This document shows, one piece after another, positions 48,550 to 60,200 of a DNA stretch of 64,000 nucleotides (its first letter is position 1; each line of letters starts with the position of its first letter). The DNA lies in assembly GCA_902728285.1 (NCBI GenBank), contig CACVBU010001358.1, forward strand, positions 558,001 through 622,000, read 5' to 3'. A model generated the notes under the pieces. That model did not search any database and was not told the DNA's origin. It was given only the letters and a program-made list of their open reading frames with translations. The DNA is from Clytia hemisphaerica. Lineage: Eukaryota > Cnidaria > Hydrozoa > Leptothecata > Clytiidae. Both the position numbers and the translations under genes were made by a program.

Positions 48550-49440
48550 CAATTGAAAATTTTTTCAAGTAATATCCTGCCATGAAGACTTTTCTTCTTT
48601 TTGGAAATTTTGGAAATTATGATTGCCAATCATGTGACATTTTTGCTTTTGCAGCATGCTTTTGAAAATCACAAAATGCCTTCTGCTAGGGGAATTTTTT
48701 CCTTTCGACGTTCTTTCAGATTATGAGAATGTTTCCCAGTATATATATATGAGATTATTTTTTCTTCTTTTGCATTACACTTTTTTTTATATAAGAACCA
48801 GTAAAATTTTTCTGAGCCTCGACTGTTCTTTTTTTCTTTTTTTTTTTGCACTTTAAGCTTCTATCATGTTCTTATTAATAGGATGTAAGTCGGGTATTTT
48901 AGGAATTATACCCAATTTTTATTACTCTGACTCCTAAATTGATTGAAATTGAGTAGTTTCAGGCTCAGCATTGTTCTTATAAAATTGTTCTTATATTAAA
49001 AAAAGTGTATGTTTGAAATTATGAAATTGTTTCCCTGTTTTGAAAGTTTTTTACTTTTTGACATGCATTTCAAAAAATATAACTTTTGGATGGTATAATT
49101 TTTTACCTTTTTTTCAATATTTTATATATTTTACCTTTTCTCCAATATTTTATATATTAAATTTTTTTTCCAATATTTTATATATGAAAGTATATGCAAA
49201 ATATTTCATCTATTTTGAAAATATAAATTTTCCTTTGGTTTTCTTATTGTAAAATATTCTCAATTTTTGATGAACAAGATCAATTTTTGTAGATATTCAT
49301 TACCCCCTGATTTAAGATAACGAGAAAAGAGAAAAAGTATTTTACGTTGAAATTTTAACATATTTGAGTTAAAAAAACTTCAAAAAAGCAGTTTGTTTTG
49401 AAAATAGAATATCAATACTTCTTCAGTATACTTCAGTTTG
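48550..49440. other. AT-rich intergenic stretch
   Basis: Contains a short tandem 'ttttccaatattttatata' repeat at 49105-49190 (three units). Nothing else seen. Confidence 0.5.
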
Positions 49441-49452
49441 ATTTGATGATAT

Positions 49453-50031
49453 TCATCTGTCCAGCTCGTTGAGCCCAACACGTATTATTTGATCGAAAAG
49501 AGCATTTGATTCAGCCAATCTTGTTTGTCGCGACGTAGTGTGAGGTTCGTCGGGTATAGAGCACAGATATTTATCGAGTCGTTTCTTGAAGGAATCTTTT
49601 GAACAGCCAGTGATATTTCGTATGTCAGAGGGAATACTGTTGAAGAGTTTTGGACCCTGTACAGCTAAGCTCTCACAAATAAATTTGCGAAAGCTACTTC
49701 GTTCGATTGTTCGTAGTTCGCATTTTCGACCATGACGGCTTGTATTTGAAGACGAGACACCACCTTTTACAGTGCCATCTCCTTCGGTGTGGCTGAAATT
49801 TGGTACTATACCCTCTAGTATCGACCAAATATAAATAATTCTGTATCTCTCTCTCCTCCTTTGTAGAGAATACATTTTCAACATTTTCAATTGTTCCCAA
49901 TAATCGAAAGCACTAAGGCCTTTGATTTTATTGAAGAAGTTCTTTTGTACTGATTCAATCTGTTCAATTTGGTGGATGAGATCAACTTTCTTTTGGTTCA
50001 CCAGAGTTGTTTGTACATGTTTAAAATGCAT
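49453..50031 (-). pseudogene. LINE ORF2 C-terminal fragment
   Basis: 192-aa open frame: IEQIESVQKNFFNKIKGLSA, YWEQLKMLKMYSLQRRRERY, RIIYIWSILEG, LAVQGPKLFNSIPSDIRNIT, SFKKRLDKYLCSIPDEPH. This is the post-RT domain of LINE ORF2 ('RL..L.LYSLE.RR' and 'G..LFN.IP..IR'). The RT itself is absent, so this is a 5'-truncated copy. The frame is intact, suggesting recent insertion. It ends 32 bp from FB5. Confidence 0.8.
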
Positions 50032-50063
50032 TGATAGAAATTTTCCTTGCTCTCGTGACGATC

Positions 50064-52302
50064 ATGAAGTTGAAGTTGGTTTGATATTCTACGTTTGACG
50101 TTTGATATTCGTTTGATATTCTCAAATTTGCGTTTTGAAGTTTTTGTGACTACTTTTGGAATTGGAAACTATTGGAAGCCAATAGAGTTTATTCTCAAGG
50201 GTGTGTGTGCAAAATTTCAGCGCTCTCCCTCGCAGCGTGCTCCCTCTAAAAATTTGTAACCGTTAAACTCATTTCGGCCGAAATGACAAGTTGGGCTCCT
50301 GTGGGGGAGAGCGGTTATCTTTGGAACTGGAAACTATTGGAAGCCAATAGAGTTTATTCTCAAGGGTGTCTGTGCAAAATTTCAGCACTCTCCGTCGCAG
50401 CGTGCTCCCTCTAAAAATTTGTAACCGTTAAACTCATTTCGGCCGATATGACAAGTTGGGCTCCTGTGGGGGAGAGCGGTTATCTTTGGAACTGGAAACT
50501 ATTGGAAGCCAATAGAGTTTATTCTCAAGGGTGTATGTGCAAAATTTCAGCACTCTCCGTCGCAGCGTGCTCCCTCTAAAAATTTGTAACCGTTAAACTC
50601 ATTTCGGCCGAAATGACAAGTTGGGCTCCTGTGGGGGAGAGCAGTTATCTTTGGAACTGGAAACTATTGGAAGCCAATAGAGTTTATTCTCAAGGGTGTG
50701 TGTGCAAAATTTCAGCACTCTCCGTCGCAGCGTGCTCCCTCTAAAAATTTGTAACCGTCAAACCTCGCATTTCGGCCGAAATGACAAGTTGGGCTCCTGT
50801 GGGGGAGAGCGGTTATCTTTGGAATTGGAAACTATTGGAAGCCAATAGAGTTTATTCTCAAGGGTGTGTGTGCAAAATTTCAGCACTCTCCGTCGCAGCG
50901 TGCTCCCTCTAAAAATTTGTAACCGTTAAACTCATTTCAGCCGAAATGACAAGTTGGGCTCCTGTGGGGGAGAGCGGTTATCTTTGGAATTGGAAACTAT
51001 TGGAAGCCAATAGAGTTTATTCTCAAGGGTGTGTGTGCAAAGTTTCAGCGCTCTCCGTCGCAGCGTGCTCCCTCTAAAAATTTGTAACCGTCAAACCTCA
51101 TTTCGGCCGAAATGACAAGTTGGGCTCCTGTGGGGGAGAGCGGTTATCTTTGGAATTGGAAACTATTGGAAGCCAATAGAGTTTATTCTTAAGGGTGTGT
51201 GTGCAAAATTTCAGCGCTCTCCCTCGCAGCGTGCTCCCTCTAAAAATTTGTAACCGTAAACTCATTTCGGCCGAAATGACAAGTTGGGCTCCTGTGGGGG
51301 AGAGCGGTTATCTTTGGAACTGGAAATTATTGGAAGCCAATAGAGTTTATTCTCAAGGGTGTGTGTGCAAAATTTCAGCGCTCTCCCCCACAGGAGCCCA
51401 ACTGTCATTTCGGCCAAAATGAGGTTTAACGGTTACAAATTTTTAGAGGGAGCACGCTGCGACGGAGAGCGCTGAAATTTTGCACACACACCCTTGAGAA
51501 TAAACTCTATTGGCTTCCAATAGTTTCCAGTTCCAAAGATAACCGCTCTCCCCCACAGGAGCCCAACTTGTCATTTCGGCCGAAATGAGTTTAACGGTTA
51601 CAAATTTTTAGAGGGAGCACGCTGCGCGACGGAGAGCGCTGAAATTTTGCACACACACCCTTGAGAATAAACTCTATTGGCTTCCAATAGTTTCCAGTTC
51701 CAAAGATAACTGCTCTCCCCCACAGGAGCCCAACTTGTCATTTCGGCCGAAATGAGTTTAACGGTTACAAATTTTTAGAGGGAGCACGCTGCGAGGGAGA
51801 GCGCTGAAATTTTGCACACACACCCTTGAGAATAAACTCTATTGGCTTCCAATAGTTTCCAGTTCCAAAGATAACCGCTCTCCCCCATAGGAGCCCAACT
51901 TGTCATTTCGGCCGAAATGATGTGTAACGGTTACAAATTTTTAGAGGGAGCACGCTGCGAGGGAGAGCGCTGAAATTTTGCACACACACCCTTGAGAATA
52001 AACTCTATTGGCTTCCAATAGTTTCCAGTTCCAAAGATAACCGCTCTCCCCCACAGGAGCCGAACTTGTCATTTCGGCCGAAATGAGTTTAACGGTTACA
52101 AATTTTTAGAGGGAGCACGCTGCGAGGGAGAGCGCTGAAATTTTGCACACACACCCTTGAGAATAAACTCTATTGGCTTCCAATAGTTTCCAATTCCAAA
52201 AGTAGTCACAAAAACTTCAAAACGCAAATTTGAGAATATCAAACGAATATCAAACGAATATCAAACGTCAAACGTAGAATATCAAACCAACTTCAACTTC
52301 AT
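50064..52302. mobile_element. Fold-back element FB5 with ~170-bp tandem units
   Basis: Flanked by a perfect 9-bp direct repeat gtgacgatc (50055-50063, 52303-52311). Termini atgaagttgaagttggtttg and the inverse, then about seven to eight direct ~170-bp units (gccaatagagtttattctca; ctgtgggggagagcggttat). At about 51386 these switch to about five inverted units with no loop. The arms differ in copy number, so the palindrome is asymmetric. No transposase. Confidence 0.88.
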
Positions 52303-52857
52303 GTGACGATCATGAAAATTACCAAAAAAGGTTTGTTCACCATGCAAATATCGCGAAAATAGCCCAAATCATGCCTCGAATTATTTCCCGATCACGCATC
52401 ACGCAAACAGCTGGGTACAACTTTTTAAAATTGTATCATAAAATGGCTAACTTTCTCATTTCCGGAATAACATATCTGCCCCGTCTCAGGGATCTTTTTG
52501 CTTCTAGGTGTGTCTCTGGCTAAAATCGGTGTTAAATCTATTTTTGTGGCGTTTTGGTCCTTTTCCGTTGTACACTAGCAATCGGAAAGTTTCGCTGGGA
52601 ATAAGGAAGTTTAGCAATCCTACGGTATGTAGTGTAAAAAACCTTTCGCTTGCGAACACGAGATTTTCGTATCGTGCGTAACCCCTTTTACAATTGATTC
52701 TCAAATAAAAACTACAGAGCCTCCTACTCCTGCAACTCAACTTAAACGAATAGAAATAGAGCAACATACCAAAATATAAAGAAAAAGAGAACTGTTCATT
52801 GCATTGCAAGATTGTGTTCCTTATACTTCCACCGACTGACAATTTGCATACAGTCGC

Positions 52858-53009
52858 ATTTAACTGTAGCATACTAAGACCTTGCCGTATTTCTTAGTAT
52901 AATAAGACAACGTCATAATAATGTTTTTAACATTTCAATTCTACAAAGTGACTGTGTAATACGACTTAAGTCGTAGTATACTCGGTGGTCTTAGTATATT
53001 ACAGTTAAA
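52858..53009. mobile_element. Short TIR element
   Basis: Left tttaactgtagcatactaag and right cttagtatattacagttaaa are inverted copies. 152 bp, non-coding. Confidence 0.65.
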
Positions 53010-56000
53010 CCCGACTAGATTTAATCCTTACGAATTTTTTTTGAAAAGGATTGTGTGAAGGGCGGGAGGGTTGAGGCGAAGAAGAGGCGGGGGCGGTGAG
53101 AAGAATTTTTTAATCTAGATCTACACAATTTAGACCCTTTTATCATAGTCAATAGAATAAAGAACTATTATGAATCTGACAAAGAAACTTGCTCTGACCT
53201 AAACTGCATGCATCCCCCTGATTAAAAACATTCATATCCTCGACCTGATTGATAGAGTTCACTTTTCAAACGCCAGCGGCACACCTCTATACTGCTATAT
53301 TACAGAAGCAGCGAGCCATGCCAACAAGCCCATTTCCCCAAAATATCTGTTTCCCTTTTCCAGGAGAGAGCTGGGGAAACAGATCCGATTTTCTAGGAAA
53401 AACCTTTTCCTTAGAACTATCTGTTTCCCTACTTCCAGCTGATGACGTCATATGATAAATTGGGAAACAGATATCTGTTTCCAAAAACAGTGGCGGTGTC
53501 TGGCAGGGGTTGCAGGGTGTGTTCTGCACACCCCAGACAGAACTGAGAGGGGCGCCAAAAGAGCTATTCAAGGGGGCGTCAAAATTCCGTCGATGTTTAA
53601 TTGGGCGATTTAGCGCCCTTCCGCTACAATCTAACGATCGTTTAGCGCCTTTTAAAAAATGCAGTGTTAATTTTTTTTCGCGCTTCGTTTTAATTTGCGC
53701 TCTTGCATGATTTGCTCTTGACTTTTCCATTTTTCCATGAGTTGGAAACGACCATCATTATTAAATCACGAAAAGCAAAAGCAAGAGGAGTGTTGTGTAT
53801 CTACCAGGGGTTCAAGAGGGCGCTTATTCCTCCCCAAAATGAGAGATTGCCAAAAAGATCGAAAATTGTTGCTGCTCACTGTATTTTTTGTATCTTACGC
53901 TGACTAACTTTCTCTTTTTAGGGGTTCTTTTAAGCTGTTTGACTTTTCTTACACCATGAAAATTTTACCTTTGGGGCCAAAATTAAAAAAAACGTTTTTC
54001 TTATTTCTGTGCCCCTTATTCTAGCCAATATTTTTTGGGACCTCTTTTAGCCATTGAACTTATTCATCAAACCACCTTACTAGTTGCAAAATTTTGATTT
54101 CAATTTGATTAATCCGATTTGAGTCCAATTTGAGGGGAACCATCAGATTTTGAATATTTTCAAAAAAATAATTTTTTGCCCAGCCACCTGATGACGGCAT
54201 CTGGCAGGTGGCCAGGTGGCAAAATTTGGTGTTACTGTTTAAAATTAAGTTTTAGACCCTCTGAGGATCATCTGTGCCAAATTTCATACTTTAATCACCA
54301 TCTGAAGTATTCTTACGTTTTATGTGCTACCTGACCTCACTATTGGAAACAGATTGAACTTTATGGGCAAAGACATATATCAATAACAAAAGGCAAGGGA
54401 AACAGATGAAAATTTCCAGGAGAGGGAAACAGATATCCTATTCCCTATGGGAGAACAGATCAAAATTTTGATTTTGAAAGTTCTAAAAGTTGTGGAAACA
54501 GACCAAATTTTCTAGGTAAGATACTTTGAGATTAAAAATATAGGTTTTGAGGAGAAACAGATCTTCATTTCTAGGAATAAGATTTTTGAAACTTTTGGCC
54601 AACAGATCAAATTTTCCAGGAAGGCTATGCCTGGGAAACAGATGTTTAAAACACATGGCTTTAAAATTGAAATATTGTTATCTGAATCTTTTATATTTGC
54701 GATACCGAGGAAGCACTCATAGCTTCACGCAAGATATTGGACAGGTAGCTCATATTTTTGTTTGTCATATACTACTGTTCCGTGCAGTTCCCAACACTTT
54801 CCTGTATTTTCCAATGTTTCAAGAAAATTATCTAATTAATAAAGCAAACATTTGCTACTTTCGCCAAGTTGATTTTTCTATGAAAAAATAGTGATTGATT
54901 TTTCCTCGAACGCATACCCAGCACATTTCCTAAAAATCTTCTTTTTTGAGAACCGAAATTGACATTTGAAGAAGTGAACCAATATATCTCTAGATGGAGA
55001 TTAAGGGTTAAAAGTACTCTAAAGTCCCGAATAGTAGAGGGGTCCAGATAAAAGGGGGCGGGGTCCGAAATCTTTTCAAAATCTAATAAACATGGGGTCC
55101 AAAATTTTACCCTCAAAAACCGCAAATAAGACAATTATAAGATAATACCAGTGGAGCTAAAATATTTTTTTAAATAAATAAACACGGGGGGTTCAGAAAT
55201 TTTTCAAAATCATTGGGCGGGCGAGACGTTTATTCGGGACCTTATTCCCTTTCCAGCATCAAACCTCAAAAAAATTCATAACAATGTACAAGTTGTTATT
55301 GTTTTGAGTCACATTTAAGCTCAATATTCTAATTGAATTAAAGTAAATCTCAATGAATACAAAAAAATAAAAGTAAATATCAATATAAATTAGATCAAAA
55401 TTAAAAATTAGGTCACCCCCAACCAAACGACAAAAAATGATCGGCCCAACTCTCGTAACTAAAAACTTTATTGAATAGGAGGAAAATAAATAAATTGTTT
55501 ATTCACGGAATTAAGGGGCGAAGATAAAAGTTTTCGCCCGGCCGTAGGAACGTTCTTTTATTAATTTAGTCAAATGAAAATATACTTAAGGGCTCTGACC
55601 ATAGTCAGAAAATTGATTTTAGTATCTGAACATAAAAGTTATGTTTTAGATTCTTTAACACTTTTAACAAAGAATTGCCTTTATAAATCGCTTTTTAATC
55701 AAACCCCTTAAGAGTAATTAAGAACTTAATTGCAAAAATGACGTTATGAATTTTAAAAAGACGTTAACAATATGTTGCATCACCTTCTTTTATAAAAAGT
55801 GCTAAGTTTTAATGGGTAATTAACCTTTTTGTTTCGAACTTTTTTCAAACTTTCCGCAAAGAATTGAGCTATTTTAAATTTTGCGGAAAATTTTTCTAAA
55901 AAGATGTGTCAAAAGTTATGAATGTTTTTTTAAGCAAAATCCAGATGAAAAATTGATGAAAAACCACTATTTTGAAGATTTTGAGACAAAGAAGCATTTA

Positions 56001-57090
56001 CAAAAATTTTCCGCAAACATTTTTATTGTTTGGTAAAAGATACACCATCTACTGCGTAAATTTTTTCAAAATGTTTTTTCTTCGCCGAAACTAAGCTCTT
56101 CAAAGTTGAAATACTCTTCCTCGCAAAAGGAAATTCATCCAATTTTTTCAATGCAATTTTTAAATTTTCAGATTCAGGAATAGTTTGTTTAACAGAAAAT
56201 GTATAACATACCATAGTTTTGTTGGTTACATCAGTCAGAAAACACATCTTAAACACGGCAATTATGAAAAATTCACTATGGTCGGAGCCCTTAAACACGA
56301 AAAAAATTTTCCCGAAGCAAACAATTTATCATCATCACCCTATCATTATGTACAAACACGGCACTGAATTTTATTCAAATTCCCAAAAAAAAACACCCAA
56401 AGATTTCAGAAATTTCTAAGTGTTCCTCAGTTTCTTATATTTAAAAGTGGATTGGGATAGCGGTTAGTTTCGTTTTCATGAAAAAATACATAGAAGTGAC
56501 CCAGTAGAAGAAGTAAAAATAACGGAAAAATTTCTGTACAAATTTCTACAAAAAATTCATTTGACTTGAATGTCTTGTGGAGTAAGCGGTTCTTTGCGGT
56601 GAGTTGCGTGCGGCTGAAAATACAAAAGAAATCTCTAATGTCACTACATGGGTTTCATGTAGAAAGTCACGGAATAATTTCGAGTAAACAAGTTTCCATC
56701 ACTAGAAGAGTTTCATTTCAATTCACGTTTCTCACTGTTTTTACAAAGAATATCGGAGGAGTTGCTTTATATAGAGGTTTTCCACTATTTTCCAGACTAA
56801 TTGTAGATTAGTCTACTCTGAAGAAGAAGTTTTAAATCTGAAAGGATGAGGTGTGACGTAGCCTAACTGTGCACGTTTTTCAGAAGAGCAAACTATATAA
56901 GAATATAAGGCTTCATGGGCCAAAATATTAAGAACAAGTTAAGAACATTTTAAGGCTACGCAGACTCTATTTCTAAGAAATTTTTCAAAAATACTTAAAA
57001 TGGTGAGAGTGAGAATATTTTTTAAGAACATTTTTAGGCTTGAAACTAAAAAAGTTAAGAAACATGTAGATGAAACAGGAAAACGTGTAC
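53010..57090. other. Intergenic / 3' region of TRAPPC11
   Basis: No protein gene is supported. 53320-53490 and 54340-54650 carry many 'gggaaacagat' / 'atctgtttccc' phrases, which suggest the two ends of one diverged element. A 91-codon minus frame at 56023-56298 (LKIALKKLDEFPFARKSI) has no recognised family. The TRAPPC11 terminal exon and polyadenylation site should be in 56.5-57.09 kb, but several short acceptor-plus-stop choices exist (for example after 57046 or 56859) and none can be preferred. Confidence 0.4.
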
Positions 57091-57261
57091 CTTTACAAAC
57101 GCGTGTGTTGGTAACATCTTTTGAGTGATTGCATCACTGTTGAGCTGTTGATATTGTGGCAGGTTGACGTGAAACTGTGGTAACAAGACTTCTCCACAAA
57201 CCAATGGGTACATATTGTACGACAAACTGTGCTTCTTATGTGGGAGGATACGTAATTGTAC
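57091..57261 (-). CDS. TRAPPC11: TRAPPC11 penultimate exon
   Basis: 57 codons, acceptor attcctcag, donor AAG|GTACAC. It encodes VQLRILPHKKHSLSYNMYPL to QKMLPTHAFVK, the conserved end of the protein. Confidence 0.92.
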
Positions 57262-60200
57262 CTGAGGAATAAAAAGAAAAAAATCATCAGAATATGCAGT
57301 AACATTTTTGGTCAAAGGTTCTCAATAAAAGCAAATTTTTAATTCAGTAATCATGTTTTTATGTCTGTGCACTCTTTTGCGAATCGAGTTTCACAAAGAC
57401 AATTAAATGATGACGGAAGATAATTTTTCAACGTATTTCTTGAAGAGAAATTTGAAAATATTTATGCATCCCCCCTGGTCTGTAAATTCGGTACAAAATA
57501 ACATGCAACAAGCAACATGCTGAATGGACCTACCTAATGATTAACATCAGATGAAAATAAGAAAAAAGTGACAATAACTGTACAAAAATTCAGAATGGAA
57601 AAATAAAGCTTGTGTGTTGAATAATGTAAAATGGTAAAAAGGAATTTCCCCAAATACGAAAATCACTTTAACCATTCAGGCCCAAAAAACCTTTTAAGCT
57701 GTTTTTGGCCCAAATTTGGCCAAAAAAAATTTCCTTAAAAATCTGGCTCCTTCACATTTTGGGCATTGCCATTTTGCATCATTGTGCAAAAAATCAGAAA
57801 AAAATTATGAGTCAACATTGAGAAAAGCTATATTTTCTTATTTGGTTAAAGGGAATTTCCCCAAAATACGAAAATCCGTCTTTTAAGGCGAATAAGAATT
57901 TTCCAGGAAAAACCACTTCAGCCATTCTTTAGAGAATCTTGCCCTCCATCTTTGTACAAAAAATCAGAAAAAAGTAATGACAGGATTTTGCACAAAGTCC
58001 AAAAAACCCTATTTTTAGGCAGTTCTTGGCCCAAATTTGCCCAAATATATATTTTTTCGAAAATCGGGCTCCGATACATTTTAGGCATTGCCATTTTGCA
58101 TCATTGTGCAAAAAATCAGAAAAAAACAAGCAACATGCTGAATGGACCTACCTAATGATTAGCATCAGATGAAAATAAGAAAAAAGTGACAATAATTGTA
58201 CAAAAATTCAGAATGGAAAAATAAAGCTTGTGTGTTGAATATTGTAAAATGGTTAAAAGGGATTTCCCCAAATACGAAAATCACTGAAACCATTCAGGCC
58301 CAAAAAACCCTATTTTTAAGCAGTTTTTGGCCCAAATTTGCCCAAAAAAACGTTCCTTAAAAATCGGGCTCCGTCACATTTTGGGCATTGCCATTTTGCA
58401 TCATTGTGCAAAAATCCTAAAAAAATTATGAGTCAACATTGAGAAAAGCTATACTGTCTTATTTGGTTAAAAAAAATTTCCCCAAAATACGAAAATCCGT
58501 CTTTCAAGGCGAATAAGAATTTTCCGGGCAAAACCACTTCAGCCATTCTTTAGAGAATCTTGCCCTCCATCTTTGTACAAAAAATCAGAAAAAAGTAATG
58601 ACAGGATTTTGCACAAAGTCCAAAAAACCCTATTTTTAGGCAGTTTTTGGCCCAAATTTGCCCAAATATATTTTTTTCGAAAATCGGGCTCCGACACATT
58701 TTAGGCTTTGCTATTTTCCATCATTGTGCAAAAAATCAGAAAAAAATAACGAGTCAACATTGAGAAAAGCTATATTTGCTTATTCGGCAGGTACAAAATG
58801 CATAAAACATAATGCATATTGCATAATGCATAATAGTATTGTGTAATTTACAGAACGATTTTATATTTTCTAAAACCCTCCTTTGCAGAGGCTAAAACTG
58901 CAAAAACCTCTTTAGAAGAGTTTCTTGTAAACATTCCAATCAGAGAGATTTCCCCAGACATAATATTTACTTTTCGAATCCGAACGAAAGAGAAAACATT
59001 CGAATTATAACAACAAAGGGTTTTTCAGCATAAATAATAAGAAGATGCAACAGATCAGAAAGGTTTCCCCCTTCTTCTTTCTCAAAAAAAAACATAAACA
59101 TTCGAATGTAAAAAGATTCGAAGTCTATTTTCTTTGATATACCTTTCTTTAATTTATATTGGCTGGATATTGGCTTATCTAACAAAAAGCATTCACATGG
59201 TTAATGCTTTGTAAGAAGGAAAACCCGAGGAAAACCCGTTGAAATTTATTAGCACTTTTTCGAAAAAATCTCTGAGAAAACCCAGAAAGATCTTGCTTTA
59301 AAATTTACGTTTTCGAGTCAGAAAAGTAATATACGGAGGAGATATTTTCGTGTTTTTACTACACTATACTACGTTCTGTAAAATACAAATATGAAAATCA
59401 AAATGGCGACAAGCATTTTCAGTGGATCATGGATTTTCTTCATCATCCAAAATTCAAATTTACAGCTTTCTACCCTTTATTTTCTGGTAGAAAATGGTAT
59501 ATTTGTTTTGTTGAAAGTATTATCTTTCAAATTCTCCTTATTATAGCCTCTAAAATTGACATTTTTCAAATATTATGCTTTATGCATTATGCAATATGCA
59601 TTATGTTTTAAGCATTTTGGACCTGCCGTTTGCTTATTTGGTTAATAGGAATTTCCCCAAAAATACGAAAATCCGTTTTATAAGGCGAATAAGAATTTTC
59701 CGGGAAAAACCACTTCAGCCATTCTTTAGAGAATCTTGCCCTCCATCTTTGTACAAAAAATCAGAAAAAAGTAATGACAGGATTTTGCACAAAGTCCAAA
59801 AAACCCTATTTTAAGGCAGTTTTTGGCCCAAATTTGCCCAAATATATTTTTTTTCGAAAATCGGGCTCCGTCACATTTTAGGCATTGCCATTTTGCATCA
59901 TTGTGCAAAAAATTAGAAAAAAATAATGAGTCAACTTTGAGAAAAGCTATATTTTCTTATTTGGTTAAAGGGAATTTCCCCAAAATACGAAAATCCATTT
60001 TTTAAGGCGAATAAGAATTTTCCGGGAAAAACCACTTCAGCCATTCTTTAGAGAATCTTGCCCTCCATCTTTGTACAAAAAATCAGAAAAAAGTAATGAC
60101 AGGATTTTGCACAAAGTCCAAAAAACCCTATTTTTAGGCAGTTTATGGCCCAAATTTGCCCAAATATATTTTTTTTCGAAAATCGGGCTCCGACACATTT

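Noticed and set aside
56023..56298. 91-codon minus-strand frame downstream of TRAPPC11
   Set aside because: Considered as the TRAPPC11 last exon, but the sequence does not resemble the family's short tail and no acceptor sets the right phase.
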